Assembly: GCA_018711925.1 (NCBI GenBank)
Contig: DVHR01000047.1
Span: 1-33,121 of the forward strand
Source of the DNA: Candidatus Coprenecus pullicola
GTDB lineage: Bacteria > Bacteroidota > Bacteroidia > Bacteroidales > UBA932
DNA: 33,121 nucleotides
Reading direction: 5' to 3'
Shown here: positions 7,364-14,834 of the stretch, piece by piece
Numbering within the stretch: the stretch's first letter is position 1
Layout: each line of letters opens with the position of its first letter
Notes under the pieces: model-generated
Told to the model about the DNA's origin: nothing
Databases searched by the model: none
Seen by the model: the letters and a program-made list of their open reading frames with translations, nothing else
Made by a program: the position numbers and the translations under genes

Positions 7364-7735
7364 ATGACCATAGACCTCATAATACAGCTCATAGCCTCGC
7401 TCACCGGCACCGGCGGCCTGATAGCCCTGTTCCTGATAACGGAGAAGAAAACAGCGGCACAGCTACAGAACACACGGAAGATGGATGAGAAATGGCAGCA
7501 GATCATCGCACAGAAAGAGCGGGACTTCGCCTTGCTCAGCGACAAGTACGAAGCCGCCACCGCCAAGATCGAGAGGCTTTACGACGACAACTCCGAGCTG
7601 CGCAACAGCCTTGACCAGGTGAACACCGACTGCGCCGTAAGCAGGATAATGCGCTGCGACTGCATAGGCTGCACATCCCGCAGGCCTCCTTTCGGAACAT
7701 TCGACAACCAGATACAGCAATGCCATGAAGAATGA
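7364..7735 (+). CDS. Holin-like membrane/coiled-coil protein
   Basis: Protein of 123 aa. Residues about 4-25 form one hydrophobic segment, followed by a charged coiled coil (about 27-90) and a C-terminal cysteine motif, C-D-C-x-x-C-T-S-R-R-P-P-F-G. Small proteins of this build occur just before the endolysin gene in Bacteroidota prophages, as I recall, so a holin-like or lysis-accessory role is inferred. The 3' end overlaps the M15 peptidase gene by 11 nt, which indicates translational coupling. It lacks the several membrane helices of classical holins, so a pinholin-like or scaffold role is equally possible. Confidence 0.65.
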   Translation: MTIDLIIQLIASLTGTGGLIALFLITEKKTAAQLQNTRKMDEKWQQIIAQKERDFALLSDKYEAATAKIERLYDDNSELRNSLDQVNTDCAVSRIMRCDCIGCTSRRPPFGTFDNQIQQCHEE

Positions 7736-8165
7736 CAGGATATCCCGGAACTTTACCTATTCGGAGTTTGAGCGCAGCGACACTGCCGCCCTGCATGGAA
7801 TAGACAACGCCATTCCGGATGACCGCATCCGGAGGGCAATAAGGTTTCTTGTCGGGAATGTCCTCCAGCCCCTGCGCGATGCCATGGGAGTGCCGCTGCA
7901 CATCAACAGCGGCTACCGCAGCTCCGCCCTGAACACGCTCCTGAGAGGGGCAAGGAACTCCCAGCACACAAAAGGCGAGGCCGCAGACATAGCCGCACCG
8001 GACCCGCTCCTCCTGGCCCAGGCGGTGATAAGAAACCGCCTGCCTTTCGACCAGATGATACTCTACTCCACATTCGTCCACATTTCCCACAAGCCGGACG
8101 GCCAACAGAGAGGCCAGATACTGTACGACAGTTCATATAAAGAACACTATCCTGATACACAATGA
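7725..8165 (+). CDS. Peptidase M15-family endolysin (D-Ala-D-Ala carboxypeptidase type)
   Basis: Peptidoglycan peptidase of 146 aa, the usual size of a phage-type M15A domain alone. It shows FTYSEFERSDTA near the N-terminus, INSGYRSSALN (about 63-73), the zinc-binding SQHTKGEAADI (about 82-92, with the H and D ligands) and a C-terminal VHIS that provides the third zinc ligand. Such enzymes cleave peptide cross-links in the cell wall. No signal peptide is present, consistent with release through a holin. It overlaps the preceding gene by 11 nt and the next by 4 nt (ATGA), giving a tight three-gene lysis-type cassette. Confidence 0.9.
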   Translation: MKNDRISRNFTYSEFERSDTAALHGIDNAIPDDRIRRAIRFLVGNVLQPLRDAMGVPLHINSGYRSSALNTLLRGARNSQHTKGEAADIAAPDPLLLAQAVIRNRLPFDQMILYSTFVHISHKPDGQQRGQILYDSSYKEHYPDTQ

Positions 8166-8686
8166 AAGCGACCGTCACGACAATCCTGATTGCGGCACTT
8201 GCCGTCACAGTGCTGGTCCTGTCCGTGGCCCTTGTCTCAGAACACCGCTCCCGCGCGGACTTCCGCATACCGGAAATCACGATGAGGACCGACACTGTCC
8301 TCATCCGCGACACCGTATTGATTGACCGCCCGGTTGAGGTAGGCACAAAGACCATAGACACCATCCTAATCAGCACGGCACTGCCGGCGCATGGTGACAC
8401 CGTCCGCCTCACGGACACCGTATATGCACACCTTCCCGTAGAGCAGAAGCACTACAGCGCACCGGAATACGACGCATGGGTAAGCGGCTACCGTCCGAAC
8501 CTCGACAGCCTCAGAATCCACACCCAATCCGCCCGGATAACCAGCACCATCCCGATCCCGGCACCTCCAAAGCCCAGACGATGGGGCATAGGCATCCAAG
8601 TGGGCTACGGAATGATAGCGGCACCAAGACCGGAGTTTCACCCATACATCGGAATCGGTATCTCCTACAACATATTGACTTTTTGA
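8162..8686 (+). CDS. Membrane-anchored spanin-like protein
   Basis: Protein of 174 aa with one N-terminal transmembrane segment (about residues 5-25) followed by an extracytoplasmic region. That region carries repeated D-T-V/D-T-I motifs (RTDTVLIRDTVLIDRP, DTVRLTDTVY), a proline-rich stretch (PIPAPPKPRR), and a C-terminal amphipathic beta-like end (IGIQVGYGM ... YIGIGISYN). It resembles what I recall as DUF6808-type proteins of Bacteroidota phages. Its place directly after the endolysin (4-nt overlap) suits a spanin or envelope-tethering role. The function is inferred from position and topology. Confidence 0.65.
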   Translation: MKATVTTILIAALAVTVLVLSVALVSEHRSRADFRIPEITMRTDTVLIRDTVLIDRPVEVGTKTIDTILISTALPAHGDTVRLTDTVYAHLPVEQKHYSAPEYDAWVSGYRPNLDSLRIHTQSARITSTIPIPAPPKPRRWGIGIQVGYGMIAAPRPEFHPYIGIGISYNILTF

Positions 8687-8695
8687 TTACCTTTG

Positions 8696-8739
8696 CCCCG
8701 GATGGCCTGCCATAAGGCCGTCCTTATTTGCGACCGGGG
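8696..8739 (+). terminator. Terminator after the lysis cassette
   Basis: GGATGGCCT (8700-8708) pairs with AGGCCGTCC (8715-8723) including one G-T, followed by TTATTT. An outer CCCCGG (8696-8701) / CCGGGG (8734-8739) pairing is an alternative fold. Confidence 0.7.
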
Positions 8740-8829
8740 ATGCTCTCTGATACCAATCAGACTGCATCCCTTTCTTCGTGAATATACCTCCCAAGGTCTA
8801 TGATGCTATCCATAGCCAGAAGTTTATGT

Positions 8830-8848
8830 AGCCAAAACGCAGCCAAAA
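8830..8848 (+). repeat. Short direct repeat near the tRNA
   Basis: AGCCAAAA occurs at 8830-8837 and 8841-8848, an 11-nt period of about one helical turn. Together with 9004-9024 on the other side of the tRNA it might be a remnant of recombinase arm-type sites. Confidence 0.3.
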
Positions 8849-8855
8849 ACAGGGT

Positions 8856-8897
8856 ATAAAAAATCACCAACCACTGAATATCAGTAAGTTGGTGATT
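8856..8897 (-). terminator. Terminator of tRNA-Arg
   Basis: Read on the minus strand, AATCACCAAC (8897-8888) pairs perfectly with GTTGGTGATT (8871-8862) and is followed by a T-tract (8861-8856 region). It begins 7 nt beyond the tRNA 3' end. Confidence 0.8.
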
Positions 8898-8904
8898 AAT
8901 AATG

Positions 8905-8978
8905 TGATCCGGTTGGGATTCGAACCCAAGACCCACAGCTTAGAAGGCTGTTGCTCTATCCAGCTGAGCTACCGGACC
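8905..8978 (-). tRNA. tRNA-Arg (anticodon UCU)
   Basis: Full 74-nt cloverleaf on the minus strand. The acceptor GGTCCGG pairs with CCGGATC (one G-T), with discriminator A. The D-arm is GCTC/GAGC, the anticodon stem ACAGC/GCTGT has loop CTTCTAA, and the T-arm is TTGGG-TTCGAAT-CCCAA. Anticodon TCT decodes AGA (and AGG by wobble). CCA is not encoded. It stands alone, with its own terminator, at the right border of the phage-like module; tRNA genes are common integration sites. Confidence 0.97.
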
Positions 8979-9003
8979 ATAGTCATTCGGATGGGCTCGC
9001 ACG

Positions 9004-9024
9004 TTTGGGTACTCTTTTGGGTAC
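9004..9024 (+). repeat. Direct repeat upstream of the tRNA
   Basis: TTTGGGTAC occurs at 9004-9012 and 9016-9024 with a 12-nt period, between the tRNA and its likely promoter. On the complementary strand the core is ACCCAAA, similar to the AGCCAAAA pair at 8830-8848. Confidence 0.35.
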
Positions 9025-9054
9025 GATACGTCGCCTGTTTCCCGAATGCGGCTG

Positions 9055-9062
9055 CAAAGATA
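9055..9062 (-). promoter_or_regulatory. Likely -7 element for tRNA-Arg
   Basis: TATCTTTG on the minus strand, preceded by an A+T-rich run; the -33 element is only TTTA-like (9081-9084). The tRNA 5' end lies about 77 nt downstream, so a leader containing the 9004-9024 repeat would be transcribed. Confidence 0.5.
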
Positions 9063-9140
9063 AAAAAATATTTTATTTCATAAACATTTTATTATTTTGA
9101 GACAATTTTTGCAATATCTTTATTCCAAATTTTATTGCAT

Positions 9141-9686
9141 ATGAAACGAATGTTGATGATTATAGATCCGCAGATAGACTTTATAAGCGGGGAAATGGCA
9201 GTTGAAGGTGCCAAGGAGAAGATGGATGCACTTATCAGGTACATTGAGAAAATGGACGGTAAATACGCATGCAAGGCCGTGACGTTAGACTGGCATCCGT
9301 TCAATCATTGCTCGTTTGAGGAGAACGGAGGACAGTGGCCAATGCACTGCGTACAGCATACTGTCGGTTCATGTATCTACCCTCCTATGGTCGAGCCGCT
9401 GTACAGGACGGCCGGAGAAGTCAAGATATTCAAGAAAGGGGATAAGAAAAACGTAGAGGAATATTCCATATTCAGAAACCTGACCTCCAGAAGGCACATT
9501 GATTATCTGATGCACAGGCTCGGTATCGGACGCATAGACATGTGCGGCATCGCCGGTGACATCTGCGTACTCAGCACACTCAAGGGCGGCATAGAGACGT
9601 ATGGGGCACCCATGTTCCATGTTCTGGAAGAGTTCTGTCCCTCAATTGACGGGGGAACGGCCCTTCATCAATTCCTCATATCATAA
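9141..9686 (+). CDS. pncA: Nicotinamidase (isochorismatase-like cysteine hydrolase)
   Basis: Protein of 181 aa that hydrolyses nicotinamide to nicotinate and ammonia for NAD salvage. The catalytic triad is visible: Asp in MIIDPQIDF (residue 7), Lys in VKIFKKG, and Cys in GIAGDICVLS. The metal-binding set D-W-H-P-F-N-H and the later H-C-V-Q match nicotinamidases rather than other isochorismatase-fold enzymes. I use the ATG at 9141; a TTG six nt upstream is the only earlier start. The gene is monocistronic, with the tRNA divergent on its left. It is slightly shorter than the E. coli enzyme. Confidence 0.9.
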   Translation: MKRMLMIIDPQIDFISGEMAVEGAKEKMDALIRYIEKMDGKYACKAVTLDWHPFNHCSFEENGGQWPMHCVQHTVGSCIYPPMVEPLYRTAGEVKIFKKGDKKNVEEYSIFRNLTSRRHIDYLMHRLGIGRIDMCGIAGDICVLSTLKGGIETYGAPMFHVLEEFCPSIDGGTALHQFLIS

Positions 9687-9797
9687 CAGATTCCTGGAGG
9701 GAAAGCATGACTTCAGGTAAAATCTGCTGTTTCTTCTGTAATATTGGTACATTATTCATCTGAAGAAAGTGTAATTTTACGTCAAATTTCAAATAAG

Positions 9798-10343
9798 ATG
9801 AAACGGATATTTTTACTTATTACGGCAGCAGCAATTGTCTGTTTATCTGTTGCTGCTCAAAACCAGGAAGTTATGAATGGTAAAAACACACTTGTGGCCT
9901 ACTTCTCAGCCACCGGAACTACTGAGAGGGTCGCTGAGATGATTGCCGAAGCTACAGGAGGCACTCTGTACGAAATCACACCTGAGAAGGAATACACGGC
10001 AGCTGACCTGAACTGGCGGGATGAATCATCGCGCAGCAGCGTGGAGATGCACGACCTGTCGTTCCGTCCGGCGATAGTCAGGGACTTGAAAAATGCCGGA
10101 GACTACGATGTTATCTACATCGGTTTCCCTATCTGGTGGAACCTTGCCCCCACAGTGGTGAATACCTTTATCGAGGCGTACGGCTTTGACGGCAAGACAG
10201 TGATTCCCTTCGCCACATCCGGCGGCAGCGGCATCACCAACTCCGCCGCCCAGCTCAAGAAGCAGTACCCCGACATCAACTGGCAGAGCGGCAAGCTGCT
10301 GAACAATCCTTCCAGGGCAGATATCGAAGCCTGGGTCAAATAA
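9798..10343 (+). CDS. Exported flavodoxin-family protein
   Basis: Protein of 181 aa. Residues 1 to about 20 (MKRIFLLITAAAIVCLSVAA) are a Sec signal peptide. The mature part is a flavodoxin domain: the FMN phosphate loop FSATGTTERVA, the DVIYIGFPIWW segment contributing the aromatic flavin contact, and PFATSGGSGI before the C-terminal helix. I place the start at the ATG at 9798; 54 nt of in-frame sequence upstream does not look coding. No lipobox is present, since the residue before Cys15 is Val. The flavin-reductase-like gene begins 25 nt downstream, so the two probably form an operon for a flavin electron-transfer step. Location outside the cytoplasm is predicted from the signal peptide. Confidence 0.9.
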   Translation: MKRIFLLITAAAIVCLSVAAQNQEVMNGKNTLVAYFSATGTTERVAEMIAEATGGTLYEITPEKEYTAADLNWRDESSRSSVEMHDLSFRPAIVRDLKNAGDYDVIYIGFPIWWNLAPTVVNTFIEAYGFDGKTVIPFATSGGSGITNSAAQLKKQYPDINWQSGKLLNNPSRADIEAWVK

Positions 10344-10368
10344 CCGTACAACCACATAATCATCCATT

Positions 10369-10929
10369 ATGAGAAAGAATTTCGGAGCCAAGCCCCTCAC
10401 CTACCCCCAGCCGGTGTACATTATCGCCACATACGGTGAGGACGGCACACCCGATGCCATGAACGCGGCATGGGGCGGCATCAGCGAGCAGAACGAGATA
10501 AGCCTGTGTCTCAGCGCGGGCCACAAGACAGTCAAGAACATACTCAAACGCGGAGCATTCACGGTCAGCATGGCCGAGACCGGACACATCACCGCCTGCG
10601 ATTACGTGGGTCTGGTATCCGGCAACAACACCCCGGACAAATTCACAAAGGCCGGTTTCCACGCCGTCAGGTCGGAGTTCGTTGACGCACCTCTGATAGA
10701 GGAACTCTCCGTAGCGGTGGAATGCCGCCTGAAGGACTACAATCCCGAGACCGGCATCCTGCGCGGCGAGATAGTCAACGTCAGCGTGGACGAAAGAGTC
10801 CTCACCCCCGAGGGCAAGGTGGATCCCGCAAAGGTCTCCCCCGTCATCTTCGACCCGTTCAACAACATCTACCTGAAAGTCGGAGAGAAAGTCGGCAACG
10901 CCTTCTCGGACGGACACCGCCTCAAATAA
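10369..10929 (+). CDS. Flavoredoxin / flavin reductase-like FMN-binding protein
   Basis: Protein of 186 aa of the flavin reductase-like (split-barrel FMN-binding) family. N-terminal PVYIIATYGEDGTPDAMNAAWGG is followed by ISLCLSAGHKTVKNILKRGAFTVSM, the typical strand-helix order of flavoredoxins, and later FVDAPLIEELSVAVECRL and GEIVNVSVDE. These proteins bind FMN and shuttle electrons or reduce flavin with NAD(P)H. No signal peptide is visible, unlike the flavodoxin encoded 25 nt upstream. The substrate is not predictable from sequence. Confidence 0.9.
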   Translation: MRKNFGAKPLTYPQPVYIIATYGEDGTPDAMNAAWGGISEQNEISLCLSAGHKTVKNILKRGAFTVSMAETGHITACDYVGLVSGNNTPDKFTKAGFHAVRSEFVDAPLIEELSVAVECRLKDYNPETGILRGEIVNVSVDERVLTPEGKVDPAKVSPVIFDPFNNIYLKVGEKVGNAFSDGHRLK

Positions 10930-10956
10930 TCGGCAGATCAGATGCTCTATGCAAAA

Positions 10957-10984
10957 GGCTGACCTTACCGGGTCAGTCTTTTTT
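10957..10984 (+). terminator. Terminator of the flavodoxin operon
   Basis: GGCTGACC (10957-10964) pairs with GGTCAGTC (10971-10978, one G-T), then six T. The right arm and T-tract lie inside the last codons of the convergent K+ channel gene, whose stop codon is in the stem. Confidence 0.85.
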
Positions 10985-11710
10985 GTTGAGGCGGTCCTTC
11001 ATGGAAGTGATAAAGGCGGAGCTGATGATACCGGTGGGGATGGCGAGCATAGCGATGCCGACGAAACTGATGAAGGCACAGAGAATGCGGCCTACGGGTG
11101 TGACCGGATAGATATCACCGTAGCCGACTGTTGTGAATGTTATGACTGCCCACCACATGCTGTCACCGATATTCTTGAATACTTCCGGCTGCGCTCCTTT
11201 CTCTACAAAGTAGACCAGTATCGCGGAAAAACATATGATAATCAGGCAGGCGGTAAACGCCGTCAGCAGCTCGGAACGCACTGACTTCATCACCTTCAGG
11301 ATAAGTTGAAAGGCTGTGGAATATCGTATCAGCTTGAACACCACGAACACATACGGCAGGATGATGATGTGGACGATCTCGGTATCCCAGTAAAAGTAGG
11401 TCATTACAAAGGGAATGACCGCCACCAAGTCCACAAGCCCGTAGAAGGAGAAAATGTACTTCAGGCGGCTGCGGTACGCCGGCAGGTCCGGATATAGCGC
11501 GGGTGCGGAATAAATCCGGAGCATGTACTCAATCAGGAATACCAGCGAGGCAAAATGTATGAAGCTCTGGAACAGCCAGCTATACTGCTGGAACTCCTTG
11601 AACGATGAGAGTACTACGGATGTAATGGACGTCAGTATAAATAGCATTGAAATAATGCGCACTGCCCTGTTTCTTAAAAACCTCTGTACGATATCGATAT
11701 GTCTCCCCAT
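10973..11710 (-). CDS. Voltage-gated-type potassium channel (ion transporter)
   Basis: Protein of 245 aa in the six-transmembrane Kv layout. S1-S4 span roughly residues 17-130, including SFYGLVDLVAVIPFV (S3) and a weakly basic S4 region (KLIRYSTAFQLILKVMK). The pore helix and selectivity filter WWAVITFTTVGYGDIYP (about 185-201) carry the canonical TVGYGD potassium filter, and S6 follows. The cytoplasmic tail is very short, with no RCK or cyclic-nucleotide domain, so gating is probably by voltage or lipids. The 3' end is shared with the terminator of the convergent flavodoxin operon. It is monocistronic and divergent from the lipoprotein gene. Confidence 0.93.
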   Translation of the reverse strand: MGRHIDIVQRFLRNRAVRIISMLFILTSITSVVLSSFKEFQQYSWLFQSFIHFASLVFLIEYMLRIYSAPALYPDLPAYRSRLKYIFSFYGLVDLVAVIPFVMTYFYWDTEIVHIIILPYVFVVFKLIRYSTAFQLILKVMKSVRSELLTAFTACLIIICFSAILVYFVEKGAQPEVFKNIGDSMWWAVITFTTVGYGDIYPVTPVGRILCAFISFVGIAMLAIPTGIISSAFITSMKDRLNKKD

Positions 11711-11788
11711 AGCTTATTGCTTTCAATTCTTCAAATTTAAGAAAATTATCAGTATCTTTATGGCCGGACTTATAAATATTTCAAGCAT

Positions 11789-12553
11789 ATGAGAAAACTT
11801 GCCTTCAGCTATCTTATCCCCGCCATGACTGCAGTCATGATTATTTCCTGTGACCGGACAAATGAGCCTGAGCCCGAACCGGTACTTCCTCCAGAGGCTC
11901 CAGTAATCACTGATCTTTCAGAAACACTGGATGATGAGCAACTTTCTTCCACCATCCGCTTCGAGGTAAAAATTGGAGTCGCCGACAGCGCGTTCACCTT
12001 TGTGACTGCACCTGACGGAGAAGAGATATACCGCAACTCAGTGACTATAGGCAGTACGACTATCATTGACTTAAAGGACCTTGATCCCGGGACAGTCTAT
12101 ACAGTCAATGCATCCGCAGTAAACATGTCTGTCGAAGACGGTCTGCTGACATCCTCTGCCACACTGGAAATCTCCACGGCAGCCGAACCCGAACCCGAGC
12201 CCGAGTACCTTACTCTAATAGACGCGACCGAGAACTCCTATGCTTTCAGGGTATACTCCAAATCAGAGACTGGATTCTGGTTCACAAGCGGAGAATATGC
12301 TGCCCTGGACTATATAGTCCCAGGATGGAGCACAGACAACCAGGAAAGCCTTGAGCAGATTCTGATGTACCTGTATCCTTTCGAGGGCATGGGTGACATG
12401 ACCATAGAATGTGTGGACGGGGAGCAGCCGGAATGGGCAGAGATTCCCATCGAAGTTTTTCCTGACACACATTACTTTATCCTGGCTGCAGACAAGGACG
12501 CGGAGGGCAATATCATAGGTGATGTGGCATTTCTGGATTTCAACACACTGTAG
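11789..12553 (+). CDS. Lipoprotein with fibronectin type III-like domain
   Basis: Protein of 254 aa. A type II signal peptide ends in M-I-I-S-C (Cys at about residue 21), so it should be lipidated. The residues after Cys are acidic and proline-rich (DRTNEPEPEP), as in the surface-export signals known for Bacteroidota lipoproteins. Residues about 35-130 look like an FN3-type beta sandwich (LDPGTVYTVNASAVN). A second E-P-E-P linker leads to a C-terminal domain that I do not recognise. It is followed by a bidirectional terminator. Role in envelope or surface binding is inferred. Confidence 0.8.
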   Translation: MRKLAFSYLIPAMTAVMIISCDRTNEPEPEPVLPPEAPVITDLSETLDDEQLSSTIRFEVKIGVADSAFTFVTAPDGEEIYRNSVTIGSTTIIDLKDLDPGTVYTVNASAVNMSVEDGLLTSSATLEISTAAEPEPEPEYLTLIDATENSYAFRVYSKSETGFWFTSGEYAALDYIVPGWSTDNQESLEQILMYLYPFEGMGDMTIECVDGEQPEWAEIPIEVFPDTHYFILAADKDAEGNIIGDVAFLDFNTL

Positions 12554-12573
12554 CAGCAACTCCCAGATAAAAG

Positions 12574-12613
12574 AACAAGGCCGCACGGAAGTTCTCCGGA
12601 CGGCCTTGTTTTT
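12574..12613. terminator. Bidirectional terminator
   Basis: AACAAGGCCG (12574-12583) pairs perfectly with CGGCCTTGTT (12601-12610), with T-runs on both strands. It separates the lipoprotein gene (plus) from the end of the lysine/butyrate operon (minus). Confidence 0.9.
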
Positions 12614-12629
12614 ATAATACCGACGGCTA

Positions 12630-13811
12630 CTACAGATTGCGGACGATTCCCATGAAGAGGAGTGTGCCGGAGGTACGCTCGCGGATAAGGAACACGAACG
12701 GGCGGTCAACAGTAAAACTGAAAGGCTCCGGACCTAAGGAGGTACGCATCATGCCTACGGATGTAATGGCAGCAGCCTCCGAACCCTCCTCATTGACCTC
12801 GATAAATGTCTTCTGCTTAACCTCACTGATCATCAGATTATCCTTGGACATAGCCGAGAAGTCCGCCGATGAGGTAAATGCCTCCTTCATGCCCAGCCTC
12901 TGCAGGACATCATTGAGGGTGATCTCATATTCGGCCTTGAATGACGGCAGGGTCAGCCTGATCTCATCCGTCTGAAGACTGCCGGACAGTTTGTCCAGGA
13001 GTTCTTTATCAAGTGCGGAGACAAAATCATCTACTGATATTCCATCAGCCGGCATCAGCACGTCCATTACAAAATTCCCTTCTTCTCCGTATGGAAGCTC
13101 AACCATGGAGCCTTCCGTACCCGAATAATAAGGGAAATAAGCTTTGTTGTGCATGAACTTGACCTGAGAGTCATTGCTGTCACCATGGAAAGTATCCTCA
13201 TGGGTCAGTGCCGGGTCAAAGGGAGTAGCCCAAAGTCCCTTAAAGTACAGAGCGTTGAGCAGATACAGCTGGGTCGCGGGATCAATGGCCTCAATCATCT
13301 TGTCGATACGGCCGGCAGTATTGTCAGCACACCACCGGTTGATGACGGACACAGATGCAGGATCGGCAAAATCCAGGTTGGTCACCATCGCATCGTAATT
13401 CTTCCTGACCTTCCTGCAGAATCTGCCTTTGAGGGGAAATGCGTCGGACACCCAGATGGAATTGGCTGCATTGAGCTCCACTCCGTCCGGCTCTGACGCG
13501 AAGAGGTCCATAACACTGCGGTTGTATTCGTTGACTTCCTTTATGGAGCAGTCAAAACCCAGGGCGGACAGCATCTCCTGCTGCGTAGTCTCCGAAGCGC
13601 CGTTGGCTGTCATGGACAACGCAAGCGAGGCGCTCATCGGAGATATGAATACTACGTCCGAACCGTCATTGGAGACTACTTCCTGAAACAGCCCGAAAGC
13701 AAAAGAGGGAACTGCTCCGGCAGTCCCTCCTTCGATATTGTCGTCAGCCTGCGCGACAACAGGCATCAGAGCCATTGCCGCTGCAAGCACGGTATACATG
13801 GATTTTCTCAT
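12630..13811 (-). CDS. Secreted serpin-family protease inhibitor
   Basis: Protein of 393 aa with a Sec signal peptide (cleavage after AQA, about residue 22) and a full-length serpin fold. Serpin landmarks include FISPMSASLALSMTANGA (about 55-72), AANSIWVSD, INRWCADNTAGRI, LLNALYFKGLWATPF and the C-terminal RPFVFLIRERTSGTLLFMG. The reactive-centre loop hinge E-E-G-S-E-A-A-A (341-348) has the small residues needed for loop insertion, so it should be inhibitory. The scissile bond is probably within M354-S358, with Met or Thr at P1, which would favour an elastase- or chymotrypsin-like target. Its ATG overlaps the etfA stop codon (TAATG), making it the last gene of the lysine fermentation operon. 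The target protease is unknown. Confidence 0.93.
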   Translation of the reverse strand: MRKSMYTVLAAAMALMPVVAQADDNIEGGTAGAVPSFAFGLFQEVVSNDGSDVVFISPMSASLALSMTANGASETTQQEMLSALGFDCSIKEVNEYNRSVMDLFASEPDGVELNAANSIWVSDAFPLKGRFCRKVRKNYDAMVTNLDFADPASVSVINRWCADNTAGRIDKMIEAIDPATQLYLLNALYFKGLWATPFDPALTHEDTFHGDSNDSQVKFMHNKAYFPYYSGTEGSMVELPYGEEGNFVMDVLMPADGISVDDFVSALDKELLDKLSGSLQTDEIRLTLPSFKAEYEITLNDVLQRLGMKEAFTSSADFSAMSKDNLMISEVKQKTFIEVNEEGSEAAAITSVGMMRTSLGPEPFSFTVDRPFVFLIRERTSGTLLFMGIVRNL

Positions 13812-14815
13812 TATTTCTGCATTTCTTTTCTGAGTCTTTCAGTCAGCAGAGGAACTATCTTGTTGACATCCCCTACTATACCCACATCGGACACGCTGAA
13901 TATAGGCGCGAACTTGTCCTTGTTGACCGCTACGATATAGTCCGACTCCTCCATACCGGCAAGATGCTGGATGGCACCGGAGATACCGAGGGCAAGGTAG
14001 AGGTCGGGACGGACGGTCTTTCCTGTCTGGCCCACCTGACGGTCATGCGGCATGATACCGGCATCCACCATCGCACGGGATGCGGACACCTGAGCTCCAA
14101 GTACATCCGCAAGCTCTTCGAGTTTGGCAAATCCCTCCTTGCAACCGACACCACGGCCTCCGGACACGAGAATCTTGGCCTCGGAGATATCCACCTTATT
14201 CTTCTCCTCCTTGATTTCCTCAATGAGTCTCACCTTGATCTTGGAATGGTCGAATTTGGTCTCAAAACGGACAACAGAGCCGGTACGGCCGGACTCCGGG
14301 TCACGTTTCGGCATCACTCCGGGACGTACAGTAGACATCTGAGGACGATGCTCGGTACACATGATGGTAGCCATAAGATTGCCTCCAAATGCCGGACGGG
14401 TCATCATCAGCTGCTTGTCCTCGGATATCTCCAGCTTGGTGCAGTCAGCAGTAAGACCGGTTGCCAGACGGGCTGAGAGCCTCGGAGCCAGATCACGGCC
14501 TATGGTTGTAGCTCCGAAGAGCACAATATTGGGACGCACTGCATCGATAATCTGAGAAACAGCCTGAGCGTATTCCTCAGTCACATAGTCCTTCAGCTCC
14601 GGGTGATCAGTCACCACAACCTCGTCCGCTCCGTACTCGAACAGAGTCTGGATAAGAGGCTCTACATTGCAGCCGGCGAGGATGGCAACCACTTTCTCTC
14701 CGAGAGCATCGGCCAGATCGCGGGCCTTTCCTATAAGCTCAAGAGCGACAGACTGAACAACACCGCCTCTCTGCTCCGCGAACACATATACGTTTTTATA
14801 GTCACTTTTATTCAT
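13811..14815 (-). CDS. etfA: Electron transfer flavoprotein, alpha subunit
   Basis: Protein of 334 aa. The N-terminal half is the ETF nucleotide-binding fold (VYVFAEQRGG, GADEVVVTD, FGATTIGRDLAPRLSARL). The C-terminal FAD domain carries ILVSGGRGVG, SRAMVDAG and GQTGKTVRPDLYLALGISG, the segment that binds FAD. It pairs with EtfB and passes electrons to or from butyryl-CoA dehydrogenase. I use the ATG at 14815; the nine preceding in-frame nt begin with TTG. It is 19 nt after etfB and overlaps the serpin gene by one base. Confidence 0.96.
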   Translation of the reverse strand: MNKSDYKNVYVFAEQRGGVVQSVALELIGKARDLADALGEKVVAILAGCNVEPLIQTLFEYGADEVVVTDHPELKDYVTEEYAQAVSQIIDAVRPNIVLFGATTIGRDLAPRLSARLATGLTADCTKLEISEDKQLMMTRPAFGGNLMATIMCTEHRPQMSTVRPGVMPKRDPESGRTGSVVRFETKFDHSKIKVRLIEEIKEEKNKVDISEAKILVSGGRGVGCKEGFAKLEELADVLGAQVSASRAMVDAGIMPHDRQVGQTGKTVRPDLYLALGISGAIQHLAGMEESDYIVAVNKDKFAPIFSVSDVGIVGDVNKIVPLLTERLRKEMQK

Positions 14816-14834
14816 ATTGCTCAAATTTACGGTG

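Noticed and set aside
8905..8978. tRNA 3' end as an active attachment site with a second copy in the window
   Set aside because: I found no copy of the tRNA 3' segment elsewhere in 1-8900, and the tRNA keeps its own terminator immediately downstream.
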